Assembly (NCBI GenBank): GCA_964657565.1
Contig: CAZZVQ010000012.1
Span: 11,071-75,070 of the forward strand
DNA length: 64,000 nucleotides
Reading direction: 5' to 3'
DNA from: JAVVHH01 sp964657565
Lineage (GTDB): Bacteria > Pseudomonadota > Alphaproteobacteria > Acetobacterales > Acetobacteraceae
A model generated the notes under the pieces. That model worked only from the letters and a program-made list of their open reading frames with translations, ran no database searches and had not been told where the DNA came from. How positions within the stretch are numbered: the stretch's first letter is position 1; every line of letters starts with the position of its first letter. The position numbers and the translations under genes are program-made. Positions 16,001 through 28,000 of this stretch are shown piece after piece.

Positions 16001-19000
16001 CCCGCCAGCGCCTCGATGCCGTTGAACAGCTTGACGAAGTCCAGACGGTTATAGGTGGCGCCGCTGGCCGTCACGTTGTTCGCGGCGTTCGGCGAGTCGG
16101 TCACGCTGTCGCTGCTGCTGACCAGCAGGCTCTCGAACTGGGTGAGCGAGAGGTTATGGCCCAGAACCTGCTGCGCCAGTTGCTGGGCCAGCGTCGCCGC
16201 GCCGGCCAGGTAGGCGCTGGCTTGGCTGGTGCCCTGTTCGGCTTGCGTGCCTCCGGTCGACGTCGGCCCGCTGAACACGGCGCCCGGCGCGAGTTCGAAC
16301 GGCAGGTTCGGGTCGCGCTGGGAGTAGGCCGCGATCTGGTCCGCCGCGGTCGTGGTCGTCGCCGATCCGTCGGTGTAGCGCCACGGGCCGCCCAGATTGC
16401 CCGGCCAGATGCTGCCGACCGCGAGCACCGACGGGTCGGAGCCCGGATAGGCGAGCCCGATCGTCTGGTTGCCGTAGTAGCCGTTGCCGGCCGCCGCGAC
16501 GGTGATCACGTTCTCGGCCGCGATCTGCGACAGCACCGTGCCCAAGCCGTAGCGCGAGGCCGCCGTCGTCCAGTTGCCGCCGTCGCCGAGCGACATGTTG
16601 ACCACGCCGATATTGTAGGCCTGCACGTTCGCCGCGACCCAGTTGAGCGCCTGGGAGACGTAGCTGAAGAAGCCCTGGCCCTGGTCGTTGAACACTTTGA
16701 GGATGATCAGCCGGGCGCCGGGCGCCAGGCCGGGGTCGGACGCGTTGTCGGACGCGATGATGCTCGCCACGTCCGAGCCGTGACCCAGCGTGTCCGTGAC
16801 ATCGGTGGTGTTGGTGGCGAAGTTGTATTCGTAGGCGACGGTGCCGGCGCCGAACCAGGCCGGGTCGTCGTTCAACCCGGTGTCGATCACCACGGTGGTC
16901 TCGCCCGCGCCGGTCAGGCCGGCAAAGCGCGGATCCTGCAACGCCGTCGTCAGACCCGTCAGAGCGGCCGCGTCGGCCAGGGATTGGCTGCCCAGGCTGG
17001 TATTCGCCGTGCTGCTGCTGGCCAGCACGATCGGCGCGTCCGACACGCCGATCGACACGGAGCCGTCCGAGGCCGGCGTCAGTGGTGAGGTCTCGCTGTA
17101 GCCCGGCTTCAGCACTTCGCCGATGGTGTAGCCGCCGGGCAGCAGGTTGGTGAAGCTGAACACGCCGTTCGCGTCGGTCACCGCGGTCGGATCGCCGGCG
17201 TCGAGCTGTCCGTCATGCTGCGCGTCGATGAACACGGTCCAGCCGCCCAGCCCGAGATCGCCGGCATCCTGCAGGCCGTTGCCGTTGACGTCGTTGAACA
17301 CGGTGCCTGTGGCCGAAGCCAGCTTCACGTCGCCGATCAGCAGGCCGTTGGCGTTGGTGCCGCTCGACACGGTCAGGCTCGGGGTCGCCGTCGTCTGCTG
17401 GTAGCCGGCCGGGGTCGTCTGGCCGACCTTGTAGCTGCCATAGGACAAGCCGGTGAAGCTGAAGCTGCCATCCGCGGCCGTGGTCGTGGTGGGATCGCCG
17501 GCATGCAGGCTGCCGTCGCCCTGGTCGAGATAGACCGTCACCCCGGCCAACCCGGTCTCGCCGGCGCCGACCGTGCCGTTGGCGTTGCTGTCGTCGAACA
17601 GCGTGCCAGCGATGCGGCCCGGCAGGAACTCGCCGAAATCGTAGCTGGTGGTGGCGTACTGCCCGGCGGTCACCGTGACCATGTATTCGGCCGGGCCGGT
17701 GCCGACATAGCCGGCCATCGGCATCACGACGACGGTATACATGCCGGGGGCCAGCGACACGAAGCTGTAGGCGCCGTTGGCATCCGTGGTGGCGGCTGGA
17801 TCGCCGGCCGCGTAGACGCCGGTCATGCCGCTGTCGAGGAATACCGTCCAGCCGGCCAGGCCCGTCTCGCCCGCGGATTTCACGCCGTTGCCGTTCAGGT
17901 CGTTGAACACGGTGCCGCCGAACCCGGTCTGCATCACGGTCGACGTCTCGGTCCACGTGACCTGCATCGACCCGGTGCCCCTATTCCCGGCAGTGTCCTC
18001 GAGCCCGGTCGCCGACACCGTCAGCACATAGGTGCCCGCCGCACCGTCGAACGCGGACAAGCCGGCGATCGACCACATGTTGCTGCCCATGTCCATGAGC
18101 ATGAGGCCCGAGAGCGACACCGCGGTACCGTTCAGCGTCAGCGACACGGCCGCGCCGGTGAAGCTGCTGTCGATGATGCCCTTCGAGAGCGTCACCTCCA
18201 CCTCATCGACCGGCGTCATGGTCGGCGAGGCCGGTGCCATGATCGCGCTGATCGTCGGCGCGGCCGTATCGATGAACAGGCTGTAGGTGGTGTCGGCCGT
18301 GTTGCCGGCCGTGTCGATCACCCGCACGCGGATGGTGTGCGTGCCCGGCCCGCTCAGCGCGATTGCGCCGGCGAAGGTCCCGTCGGCCGCGACCTTGCCG
18401 TATCCGAGCTCGGCATTGGTGGTCAGGTCGGTGAACCGCACCGAATAGGACGGATCGGCGACGTTCCCCAGCACGGACAGCGAGAGCGTGTTGGTCACGC
18501 CGTCGCTCGACGAGGCGCCATTGTCCGGCGAGACGTGGACATTGGTTGCCGCGGTCGGCGCCGTCACGTTCAGCACCCAGCTTTCCGACGCGCTGCCCGA
18601 AGCCGTCCCGGCCACCCCGGCCAGGCTGCGCAGCTTGGTCGCATCGACGGTGATCGCGTAGGTGCCGTTGATCCCGGTCGCCGCATTGAACGAGTTGTTG
18701 AACTTGGAAATCGAGTAGTGCGTGGCGTCGATCTTCGTCACCGTCACGGCCGAGGTGACGAGGTTGGGGCCGCCGTTCTGCGTGACCGTGATCGCGCGGT
18801 AGTCGAAGCTCGCCGGGTCGATCGCCTCGTTCAGCGTCACCACCAGCGACTGCACGATCGTGTTGCGTGGGTTCGGCGAGATGGTGTCCAGCGTGACGGC
18901 CGGCGCCACCGTGTTGACGGTCCAGCTCGTGCTGACCACGCCCACCACGGGTTGGCTGGCGGCATCGGTGATGAGGCCGCCCATGACGGTCAGCACGTAG

Positions 19001-22000
19001 CTGCCATCGCCGGTTTCGTAGTTGGAGAGCCCGCTGACCTGCCACTGCGTCGGCGACAGCTTGACGACCGTGACCAGGTTGCCGACTGCGACCGCCTGGC
19101 CGTTCTGCGTGAGCGCGAGGGCGCCCGCGTTGAAGGTCGCGACCGCGCTGGTGAAGGTCACCGTCACCGTATCGGCCGGAATCGCCCGCACCGCGGGGGT
19201 CACCGGCGAGATGCTGCTGATCAGGGTTTGACCGAACGAGATCAGGAAGCTGGTGGAGGCGGCGTTGTCGCCGGCATCCTGCGCCGTGTCCTTCACCTTG
19301 GTGCCGTCCACCGTCAGCGTGTAGTTGCCGGCGGTGTTGGTCAGCGGCGCGAGCCCGGTGATGCGGTAGATCTCGCCGCCGCCGGTGGCCGCGCCCGCAT
19401 CGGTGAACGTCACGCCATTCAGCGCGACGGTGGTGCCGTTCTGGGTGAGCGTCAGCGCCGCGGTGGTCAGGCTGGCCGGGTCGAGCGTCTTGGAGAAGGT
19501 GACGTCGATCGACGGCACCGACGCGCTCAGCACGGCGGCAGAGAGGTCCTGGATCGCGGTGATGTGCGGCGGCTTACCGTCGTCGTTGACGAAGTAGAAC
19601 GTGTACGACCCGGTGCTGTTGAAATCCAGCAAGTGCATCAGGTTGATGTCCAGCGCGCCCGCGATGGTCGGCGGGAACACGCGGTCGGTGCGCCACACGG
19701 TGTCGCCCGGCACCATCACGGTGCCGTCGGAACGGACGATCTTGACCAGCTTCTCGCCCGGATCCGGGTCGGCGATGGCAATGTAGTCCCAGCCCGTGGT
19801 GGCCGCGAAGGTCAGCGTCTGGGTGTCGCCGGCCCCAGCCGTCCAGCTGCCGGTCGGCACGTCGGTGACCTGCTGCGAGCCGCTCTGGTCGCCGATGTAC
19901 AACGTGTCCGGGATCGCGTCGCCGTCGGGCGTGTAGCTGACGGTGTTCTCGACCAGGAACGAGGGCACGCCGTTGTCGGTCGGCTGCATCGTATTGCCGT
20001 TATCGCCGACATGCACGACCTGGATCAGCGGCGCGATCGTCACGCTCTGGATCAGCGAGGTCCGCAGGCTGCCGTTGTCGTCCTCGTGGGAGAACGAAGC
20101 GGAGAAGTTGGTGAAGCGCCCCTGCAGCGTGGAGAGCAACTGCCAATCCGCCGTCGTCGTCTGGCCCGGCTTGATGGTGCCGAGGTCGACGGTCAGGCTG
20201 CCGGTTCCCGCCTGGTTCTGCACCTGCGAGCCGACGATCTTGAAGTCGACCAGCAGGCCCTTCTCGTTCTCGATGATCTTCGGCTGTGACGAGGTGATCG
20301 TCAGGTCCGCCGCCGACCCGGCGCCCACGTTGGTGGCGCGCAGGCCGAGATAGAACGGCTCCGACGGCTCAACCTGGTTCGTGAAGGGGTCGTCGCCGAT
20401 CACGTTACGCTGCCAGAAGTAGCTGAGCTGGAGCTGGGCTTCCGGATAGACCGTGATCATCGCCGCCGCAAGCGGGATGTCGAAGGTCTGGCCGCTCTGC
20501 ACGTAGTGCATGATGCCGCCGATGTAGTACGTCTCCGGCATGGTCAGCGCCGCGGACACGGTCGGGATGAAGACATAGACCAGCGAGCCGTTCGAGCCGC
20601 CGGTGAGCGTGAACGATCCCATCATGCCGCTGAAGCCCGACGCCGTCGGCGCTTGGGTGCTGAACATGTCGTTGGCGCTGTTGCCCATCATGTCGGTGAT
20701 GCTCAGCGTGACCGACAGGTTCGTCAGATCGACGCCGGCCACGCCGTTCATGATGTCGAGCGTGCCGACGAAGTTGGTCCGCGTGATCACCGCCTGCTGG
20801 CTGAGCTGCACGACCACTTGGGCGCAGACCGAGCCGGGCTGGTCCATCGGCATGTCCGTCGTGGCCATCGTGCCGTCGGCCGACGTCGACACCGAGGATG
20901 CGGCCGGGCCGCACGTCGCGGCGACCGACGAATACCCCACCGGAACCTGCCAGGGCGTCGCCGGGCTGCTGCCATAGCCGCCGCCGTCGAAGCCACCTTC
21001 GCCGATCGGATTGGACTGGTTGCCGGTAGCGCCACCGAACAGCCCGGCCAAGTCGCACAGGCAGGTCAGGATGTCCGAACCCGCCGAGGCCAGAACGCCG
21101 AGCGGTCCCTCGGTCGCGAACCCGCATAGGCCCACGAGGATCGCTTGGGTGCAGTCGGCAATGGCGGAAGCGGTGCCTGAGAGGCGATTCGCCGTGATAC
21201 AACCGATCACGGCGTCCAGCACGGAGCACGGCGCGCCGAGCAGGTTACCGCTCTCCAGCGTGCTCGTCACCGCACCAACGGCACTGTCGACGCAGCCGAT
21301 CGTGTCCATGCTGACATGGACCTGCTGCCACTGATTGTCCTGACAGATGTAGGTGTAGAGCGCGTCGATACCGAGACATTTGGAGATCGCCGCGCCGTAA
21401 CCCGCCGCACCCTGAGGCGACAGCCCGGCTGCCAACTGCGATGCGTCCATCGCGCCCTGCGTCGCGAGGCCCGCCCCCATGGCCTGCAGGAGCGTGCTGT
21501 TCGGATTGAACTGGATTTGGAACGGCACCGTGATCGATGCCCCGGCCGGCAGCACGGCAAGGCTGGTGATCAGCGGCGTGACGATGAAATCCGGATCGGA
21601 CGGCACGTTGAACGACAGCTGGGTCGCGTCGACCAGCCCGTGGTTGGTGTAGGTGAGGTTGATCGTGGTGATCTGCCCGGGCAGCACGAGCGGCATGATC
21701 AGCGGCTGGTCCACCGTCACCACCGGCATCGGCACCGACGTCTGGAACGTGCTCGTGAGCGTGATCTGGTAGTGGTCCGCCTGCTGCGTCGGCACGACGG
21801 CCCAGGTGTAGCTCACCGCCTGGAAGTGGAGGAATTCCGTGAAGCTATTGGTGATGCCAGGCACGACGGTGATCGACGTCGTCACCGTCGCATGGCTCGG
21901 CGCCGTCACGATCATCAGGTAGCCGCCGGCGGCGATCGTGCCGAACGACACGTTGCCGGTCGCGTCGGTCACCCCGGTCGCGACGATCGCCGAGGTGTAG

Positions 22001-25000
22001 GCGTCCTGCAGCGTGACCGTCGCACCGGCCAGGTTCGGCGCCCCGGCGGCGAAGTAGGACGCCTCGTCCTGCGTCGTCACCGACACCGTGCCGGTCGCGG
22101 TCGNNNNNNNNNNGACCGCGCGGAAGGTGAACGGAACGGTCACCGACGTGATGTTGTTCGAGATCACCAGCGCGCCCTGGTATTCGATCAGCGCCAGGCT
22201 CTGGTCGGGCGTCAGTTGCAGCGTCACGGTCGCGGTGCCGCCGGCCGCGATCGAGGGGATCGTGGCCAGCGATTGCAGGCTCAGCCACGGTATCCCGGAC
22301 GGCAACTGCACCGTGAGGTCGCCGGTCGCCGCGCCGCCGGTGTTGGTGACGGTGAACGAAACCTGGCTTTGCGTGCCCACCACCATGCCGGCGTTCAGAT
22401 AGCCCGGGTTGGCCACCAGGTTCGGCGTCAGCGGCAGCACGCTCACGTTCAGCTTGACCGAGATCGTGGCGCCCTGGTCGGAGGTGATGTTCAGCGTCGC
22501 CCCACCGGTGATCGCCGCCGTCGAGATGAAGGTGTAGTTCACCGTCACGGTGCCGTTGGGTCCGATATCGGCGATCGGCGCGAAGGTGAGCGTCGCCGTA
22601 GCCGGCAGCGACGCGGACAGCGCCGCCTTCAGCCCGGTCAGCGGTATGGCGGTGGTGTCGGTGATGGTGAAGCTGCCCTGAACCGTCTGGTTCGGGAGCC
22701 CGGCGATCGTGATCGTGCTGGCCGAGGCCGTCAGCCCGATCAGCGTGAAGCTGTCCTGCGCGGCGGGTGCCTTGGCGCCGGGCTGCGAGGCGGAGACCTG
22801 GTAGGTGCCGCTCTCGGTGGCGAGCGGATGGAAGTTGATGGTGTAGTTGCCAGCGGCGTTGGTGAACGCGCTGAGCGTGCGCTGGAAGCCGTTATTGGTG
22901 ACGTAGACCGTGACGAGCTTGAGCCCGGCGGGCTGGCCGGTCACCGCGTCCGTCGCCGTGCCCGACAGCTCGATCACGGTGCCTTCTGGGGCCACCTTGC
23001 TCGTCGGGCTCGAGACGCCCACGGTAACGGTAAAGGCCGGCGTCACCGCTAGCGTAGTGGCGCCCGTGCGGGTCTCCTCCGCGCTGCTGATGACCTGGAC
23101 CACCTTGCCGCTGTCGGACACCACGATGAAATAATAGGTGCCCGGGGTGGAGGTGCTGAAGCCGACGCTGTTGGTATAGGACTGGCCGGCCGCGAGCGAC
23201 TGCGTGGTCCGGCTGCCGATCAGCACGGAGCCGTTGTTCAGGTTCGGGCTGTCGCTGAGATAGATGCTGTCGGTAAACGGACCGGTGGCGGCGTTCTTGC
23301 CGGTATTCGTCACGGTGTAGCTCATCGTGCCGCTCTGGCCCGACACGATGCTCGCGACGTTGGTGATCCCGCTCACCGAGAGGTTGGGCAGGTTCTGGTT
23401 CGAGACGGTGAGGCCCTGGTAGGCCGTCGCATACCCGGTCGCGGCGGCACTGATCTGCAGCTGCGTGAGGCTGTTCAGGCTGCCGTCGTTGACCGACGTG
23501 ATGGTGAAATTCACCGTCGTCTGGTTGGCCGCGAACGTGACGGTGGTGGGAACCGTCGCCTCGCCGGTGTTGCTGCTCGCCAGCGTGACGGTCAGCGGCT
23601 GCGTGCTGTCGCCGGCCGCCCGCGTCAATGCCGCGGTCAAGCTGGTGCCGCCCACGACCGTGGTGGTGGCCAGGCTGATCCCCAGATTCGGCCCGACGCT
23701 TCCCATGATCGTCAGCGCAGCCATCGCCGCGGTCCTGTCGATCGGGACACCCGTGCTCGGATCGACGACCACGACGGTGATGTCCACGGTGGACGAGGCC
23801 GAAATGGGCCGGCTTCCATTGATCACGCCGACCTGCACCGTAACGGACGCCTGCCCGGCCGCGATCGTGGCGGCGCTGCTGAGCGACAGCCCGCTCGGCA
23901 TCGTGCCGAGTGCGACGTTGAGCGCCGCGTTGGTGACGATGCTGCGCGTGATCGTCAGCGTGGTGGCATTGGACCCAGCCGCCTCCGAGATCGTGCTCTG
24001 GCCCGGCGTCACCGTCAGCGTCGGCACGTCCGTGTCGACCACCGCGATCGTCGCCACCGCCGGAGTCAGCCCGGTCGCCATGGCGTTGATGTGCACGTTC
24101 CGGTTGCCATACACGACGCCGTCGTCCAGCAGCGGCAGGTTGACGGTGACCGAGGACTGGCCGGCCTGGAACGTCACCGTCGATGGCGGATTGATCAGGA
24201 CATTCAGGTCGGAGCTCAGCGTGACCGTCAGCGGCTGATCCGTCGGCGTGTTGCGCATCAGCGTGACCGCCACCGTGCCGGCGTTCCGGTTCACCGTCAT
24301 CGGGCCCATCAGCGTGAGCATCGGCGTGTTGCTGTTGGTTTCTTGCAGCGGCGCCGTGCCGCTGCTGTAGCCGGCGGCGCTGGCCGTCACGTTGATGTTG
24401 AGCGTCGACCCGGTAAGGCCGCTATTCACCGCCCCCACCTGGAACGACTGCGCCATTTGGCCGGCCGCGATCACTACCTGGGTGGGCAGCACCAATCCCT
24501 GCTGGTCCGCCATGATCGTCACCGTCAGCGGGCTCGACGCGTTCCCGCTACGCGTTACCACGCCCGAGAGCGCGACCGCCCCGGCATTGTTGGCCACCGA
24601 GCTTTGCGTGAAGCTGAGGGTAAGGCCCGGCGTGATCTGCGTCGCGGTCGCCGCCGTGGCCGTGTGGCTGACATTGTTCAGCTGCACCAGCGAATTCAGG
24701 CGGTCCGTCGTGACGACGAAATACTGTTTGCCGTCGAGCATCGCCGGCAGCTGCAGCGTCACGCTGCGCTGCACCGACGCGCCCGCCGCGATCGACTGGT
24801 TGGTCTCCGACTGCGACGCCACCGCCACCGCGTCGCTCAACAACCCGTCCGGCGAGAGATAGATCTGGTCCGCCCAACTGCCCGACGCAGTTCCGGTGCC
24901 CACGTTGGTCACCGTGTAGGTCAGCGTCACCGTCGACCCGGCGCTCGGCGCCGCCGGCCCGGTGATCGCGCTCACCTGCAGGTCCGGATAGTCGGCCAGC

Positions 25001-28000
25001 GTCGAGACGGTCTGGACCGTCGCGCTGTTGTCGGTGTGCGGCACGGCCGCTTCGACCACGGCGTTGCCGGCATCCGCGATCACCCGCACCAGGATCGTGC
25101 CGACCCCGGCGGTGCCGGCCGGCAGCGTCACCGTCGCGCTGCGCAGGATGCCGCTGCCGCCGGCGATCGCGCCCGAGGCAGCCGGGTCATAGGCGATCAA
25201 CTGGTCGGACAGCACGACGCCCGTGCTCTGGTTGATGACGACCACCTCGTCGTTGAACGCCGTCGTCACCGGCGCGCTGCCGTGGTTGGACGTCGTCCAG
25301 CCGATGGTCAGCGTGTCGCCCGAATGCGGGCTCCCGGGACCGACGTTCAAGCCGTCCACCGTCACGTCCGGATACGCCTGCAAGACGCTGGTCGTGGTCA
25401 GGGTGGCGGTGTTGTCCGTCCGCGCGTTGCCGCCTTCATACACCTGGCCGAAGGCGTCCGCCGTCACGGTCGCGACGATCGACCCGGTGCCGGCCGCGCC
25501 GTTCGGCAGCGTGAAAACCAGCTGCTGCGCCGCCGCACCGCCATTGCCGGCGATCGGCCCCCGCGCACCCACGTCGTAGTACACGTTCTGGTCCACGAGC
25601 GTCACGTTCGTGGAGGTGTCGACGATCCTCACATGGCTGTAGAACGACGACGTGACCGGCCCGGCGCCGACGTTCACCACGTTCCAGGCGTAGGTCACCG
25701 TCTCCGACGACATCAGCGTGCCCCCGCTCAGCGGGCCCGCGGTGAGATTGCTGATCTGCACGTCCGGCAGCGCCGGCTGCGTCACGCTGACCGCGGCCGA
25801 TGCGGCCACGTTGTTCGCGGTGTTGCCGGCCTCGTTCAGCGCGTTGCCGGCATTGGTCAGGACCAGGATGCGGTAGCTGCCGGGCGCCAGCCCCGCCGGC
25901 AGCGTCACGGTCAGGGCGCCGGTGTAGGACGCACCCACCGCCAGCGGCCCGGCTTCGCTCACCGACCCCAGATAGCTCTGCGTGCCATCCAGCCCCGTGC
26001 CGGTCGCCACATACACCTGGTCGGTCCAGCTCGACCTTGCGGCGACCGGCGCCGACCCCGTGTTCGTCACCGTCCAGGTCACCGCCACGCTCTGGCTCGA
26101 AATGCCGCTGGCCGGCGCCGTGACCGCGCTCACCGCGAGGTCCGGATGCGTCACCGTGACGGCCGCCGATGCCGCGCTGTTGTCGGTCTCGCCATTCGCC
26201 TCGGCCACTTGGCCATACACATCCGTCACCACGAAGAACCGGCCGCCCGTCGCGTCGGCCACCGTCGGCATGATGAACGTGACGGATTGTGCGTAGGAGC
26301 TCGCCGCCGCCAAGCCGCCGCCATGCCCGATGTCGTACACCGCGAAGGTGGCCGGGTCGCTCAGCGTGCCGGTCGGCGCATAATAAACCCGGTCGGTCCA
26401 CGACCCGGCCGCGGTTCCCGTCCCGTTATCCGTCACCGTCCAGGCGACGGTCACCGGCTGGCCCGGCTGCACCGCGGCCGGCCCGGTCACGCCGCTCACC
26501 TGCAGGTCCGGGCTCAGCAGCGACAGCGCCGCCGAAGCGCCGACATTGCCGGTGGTCTGCCCGGCGCGGTACACCTGGTTGTCGGCATCCGTGACCACGA
26601 GGATGTGGTAGCCGGTGCCGAACAGATTGCCCGGGAACGTCACCACCAGGCTGCCGCTATAGCTGCCGCCGACGGGCAGCGTGCCGAGATGGGCGAAGCT
26701 GCCGAGCACCGGGTCGCCCGCCTGCGGCGCCGTGGTCGATTTCGATAGGTAGACCCGGTCGGTCCACGAAACGACGTTGGTCGAGCCGGACCCGCCATTG
26801 GTCACCGTCCAGCTCACCGTCGCCGTTCCGCCGGAGGACACGCTGGCCGGCGCCGTGACGCCGCTGACATTCAGCGCCGCCGCCGGCGAGGTCACCGCGA
26901 TCGGCAAGCCCGCCGAGGTCGCATCGGCCCGGCCGGTCGGCTCCGTCACCACCTGGCCGTAATCCGAGACCACGAAGATGTAGTATTGCCCCTGGGTCGA
27001 CGCCGGCAGCGTCAGCGTCTGGCTGTTGCTGTATGACGCGCCGCTGGCGAGGTCGCCGCTATGCCCGAACTGGCCGAGCACGACATTGCCCGTGGTGCCC
27101 AGCGTCGCCGTCGGGCTCAGGATCACCAAATCGTTCCAGCTACCGGCGGTCGTCGCACCGGCGCCGTTGTTCGTCACCGTCCAGGCCACGGTCACACCGG
27201 TCCCGCCCACGCCCGTCGTGGGCGCGGTCGCCGTGGTGACGAGGTCCGGGTAGAGGCGCAGCACCGAACTCGCGGTGATCTGCGAGACGTTGTTGGCGTA
27301 GGGATCGGTGGTGCCGCTGACGGCCTCGATCACGGACCGGGCCGGGTCGACGGTGACCGCGATCTGCAGGGTACCAACGCCGGCCGCCCCGTCGGGCAGG
27401 ACGAAGGAGAAATTGCGCAGCCGGGTCGCACCGGCGGCGAGCGGACCGCCGGCATCCACCGTCGACTGGATGGTCAGATACTGATTGGTCGTGGAGTTGT
27501 AGACCGTGACTTGGTCGTTCCAAGTCGTCGCCGCGGTGGCGTCGCCCTGGTTCTGGTCGACCCAGCTGATCGTGACGGTGTCACCGGATTGCAGCGGCCT
27601 GGTATTGGTCACCTGTAGGCTGTTGGCCTGCACCAGCAGGTCCGGCGCCGAAATGAGCGTGGTGCTGGCGGTGTTGTCGGTGCGCTGGCCGGCTGGCAGC
27701 GCCTCGACCACCTGGCCGGTGCTGTCGGCCGTGACATCGGCCTGGAACTGCCCGGTGCCGTCCGTGCCGGCGGGCCAGGTGAAGGTCAGCGACCGTGTGG
27801 TCGAGCTGCCGGCCGCCAGCGGCGGCGAGACCGTGTCGGATTGCAGCGTGATCACGTTCCCGGTCGACAGGTTCCGCACCCGGATCGACTCCGTGAACGG
27901 CACCGTCACGGCTGCCGTGCCGGCATTGGCCAGCGTCCAGCTGACGGTCACGGTCTGCCCGGCCGCATAGCCCGGCGACGGCGACAGCGCGACGTTGCTC

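Noticed and set aside
17215..20289. 1024-codon plus-strand open frame inside the giant gene
   Set aside because: Low-complexity Arg/Gly/His-rich translation with no family features. The minus-strand frame encodes clear SdrD-B and Ig-like domains over the same bases.
24091..26748. 885-codon plus-strand open frame inside the giant gene
   Set aside because: Same reason: it is opposite the CARDB and Calx-beta repeats and reads as basic low-complexity sequence.
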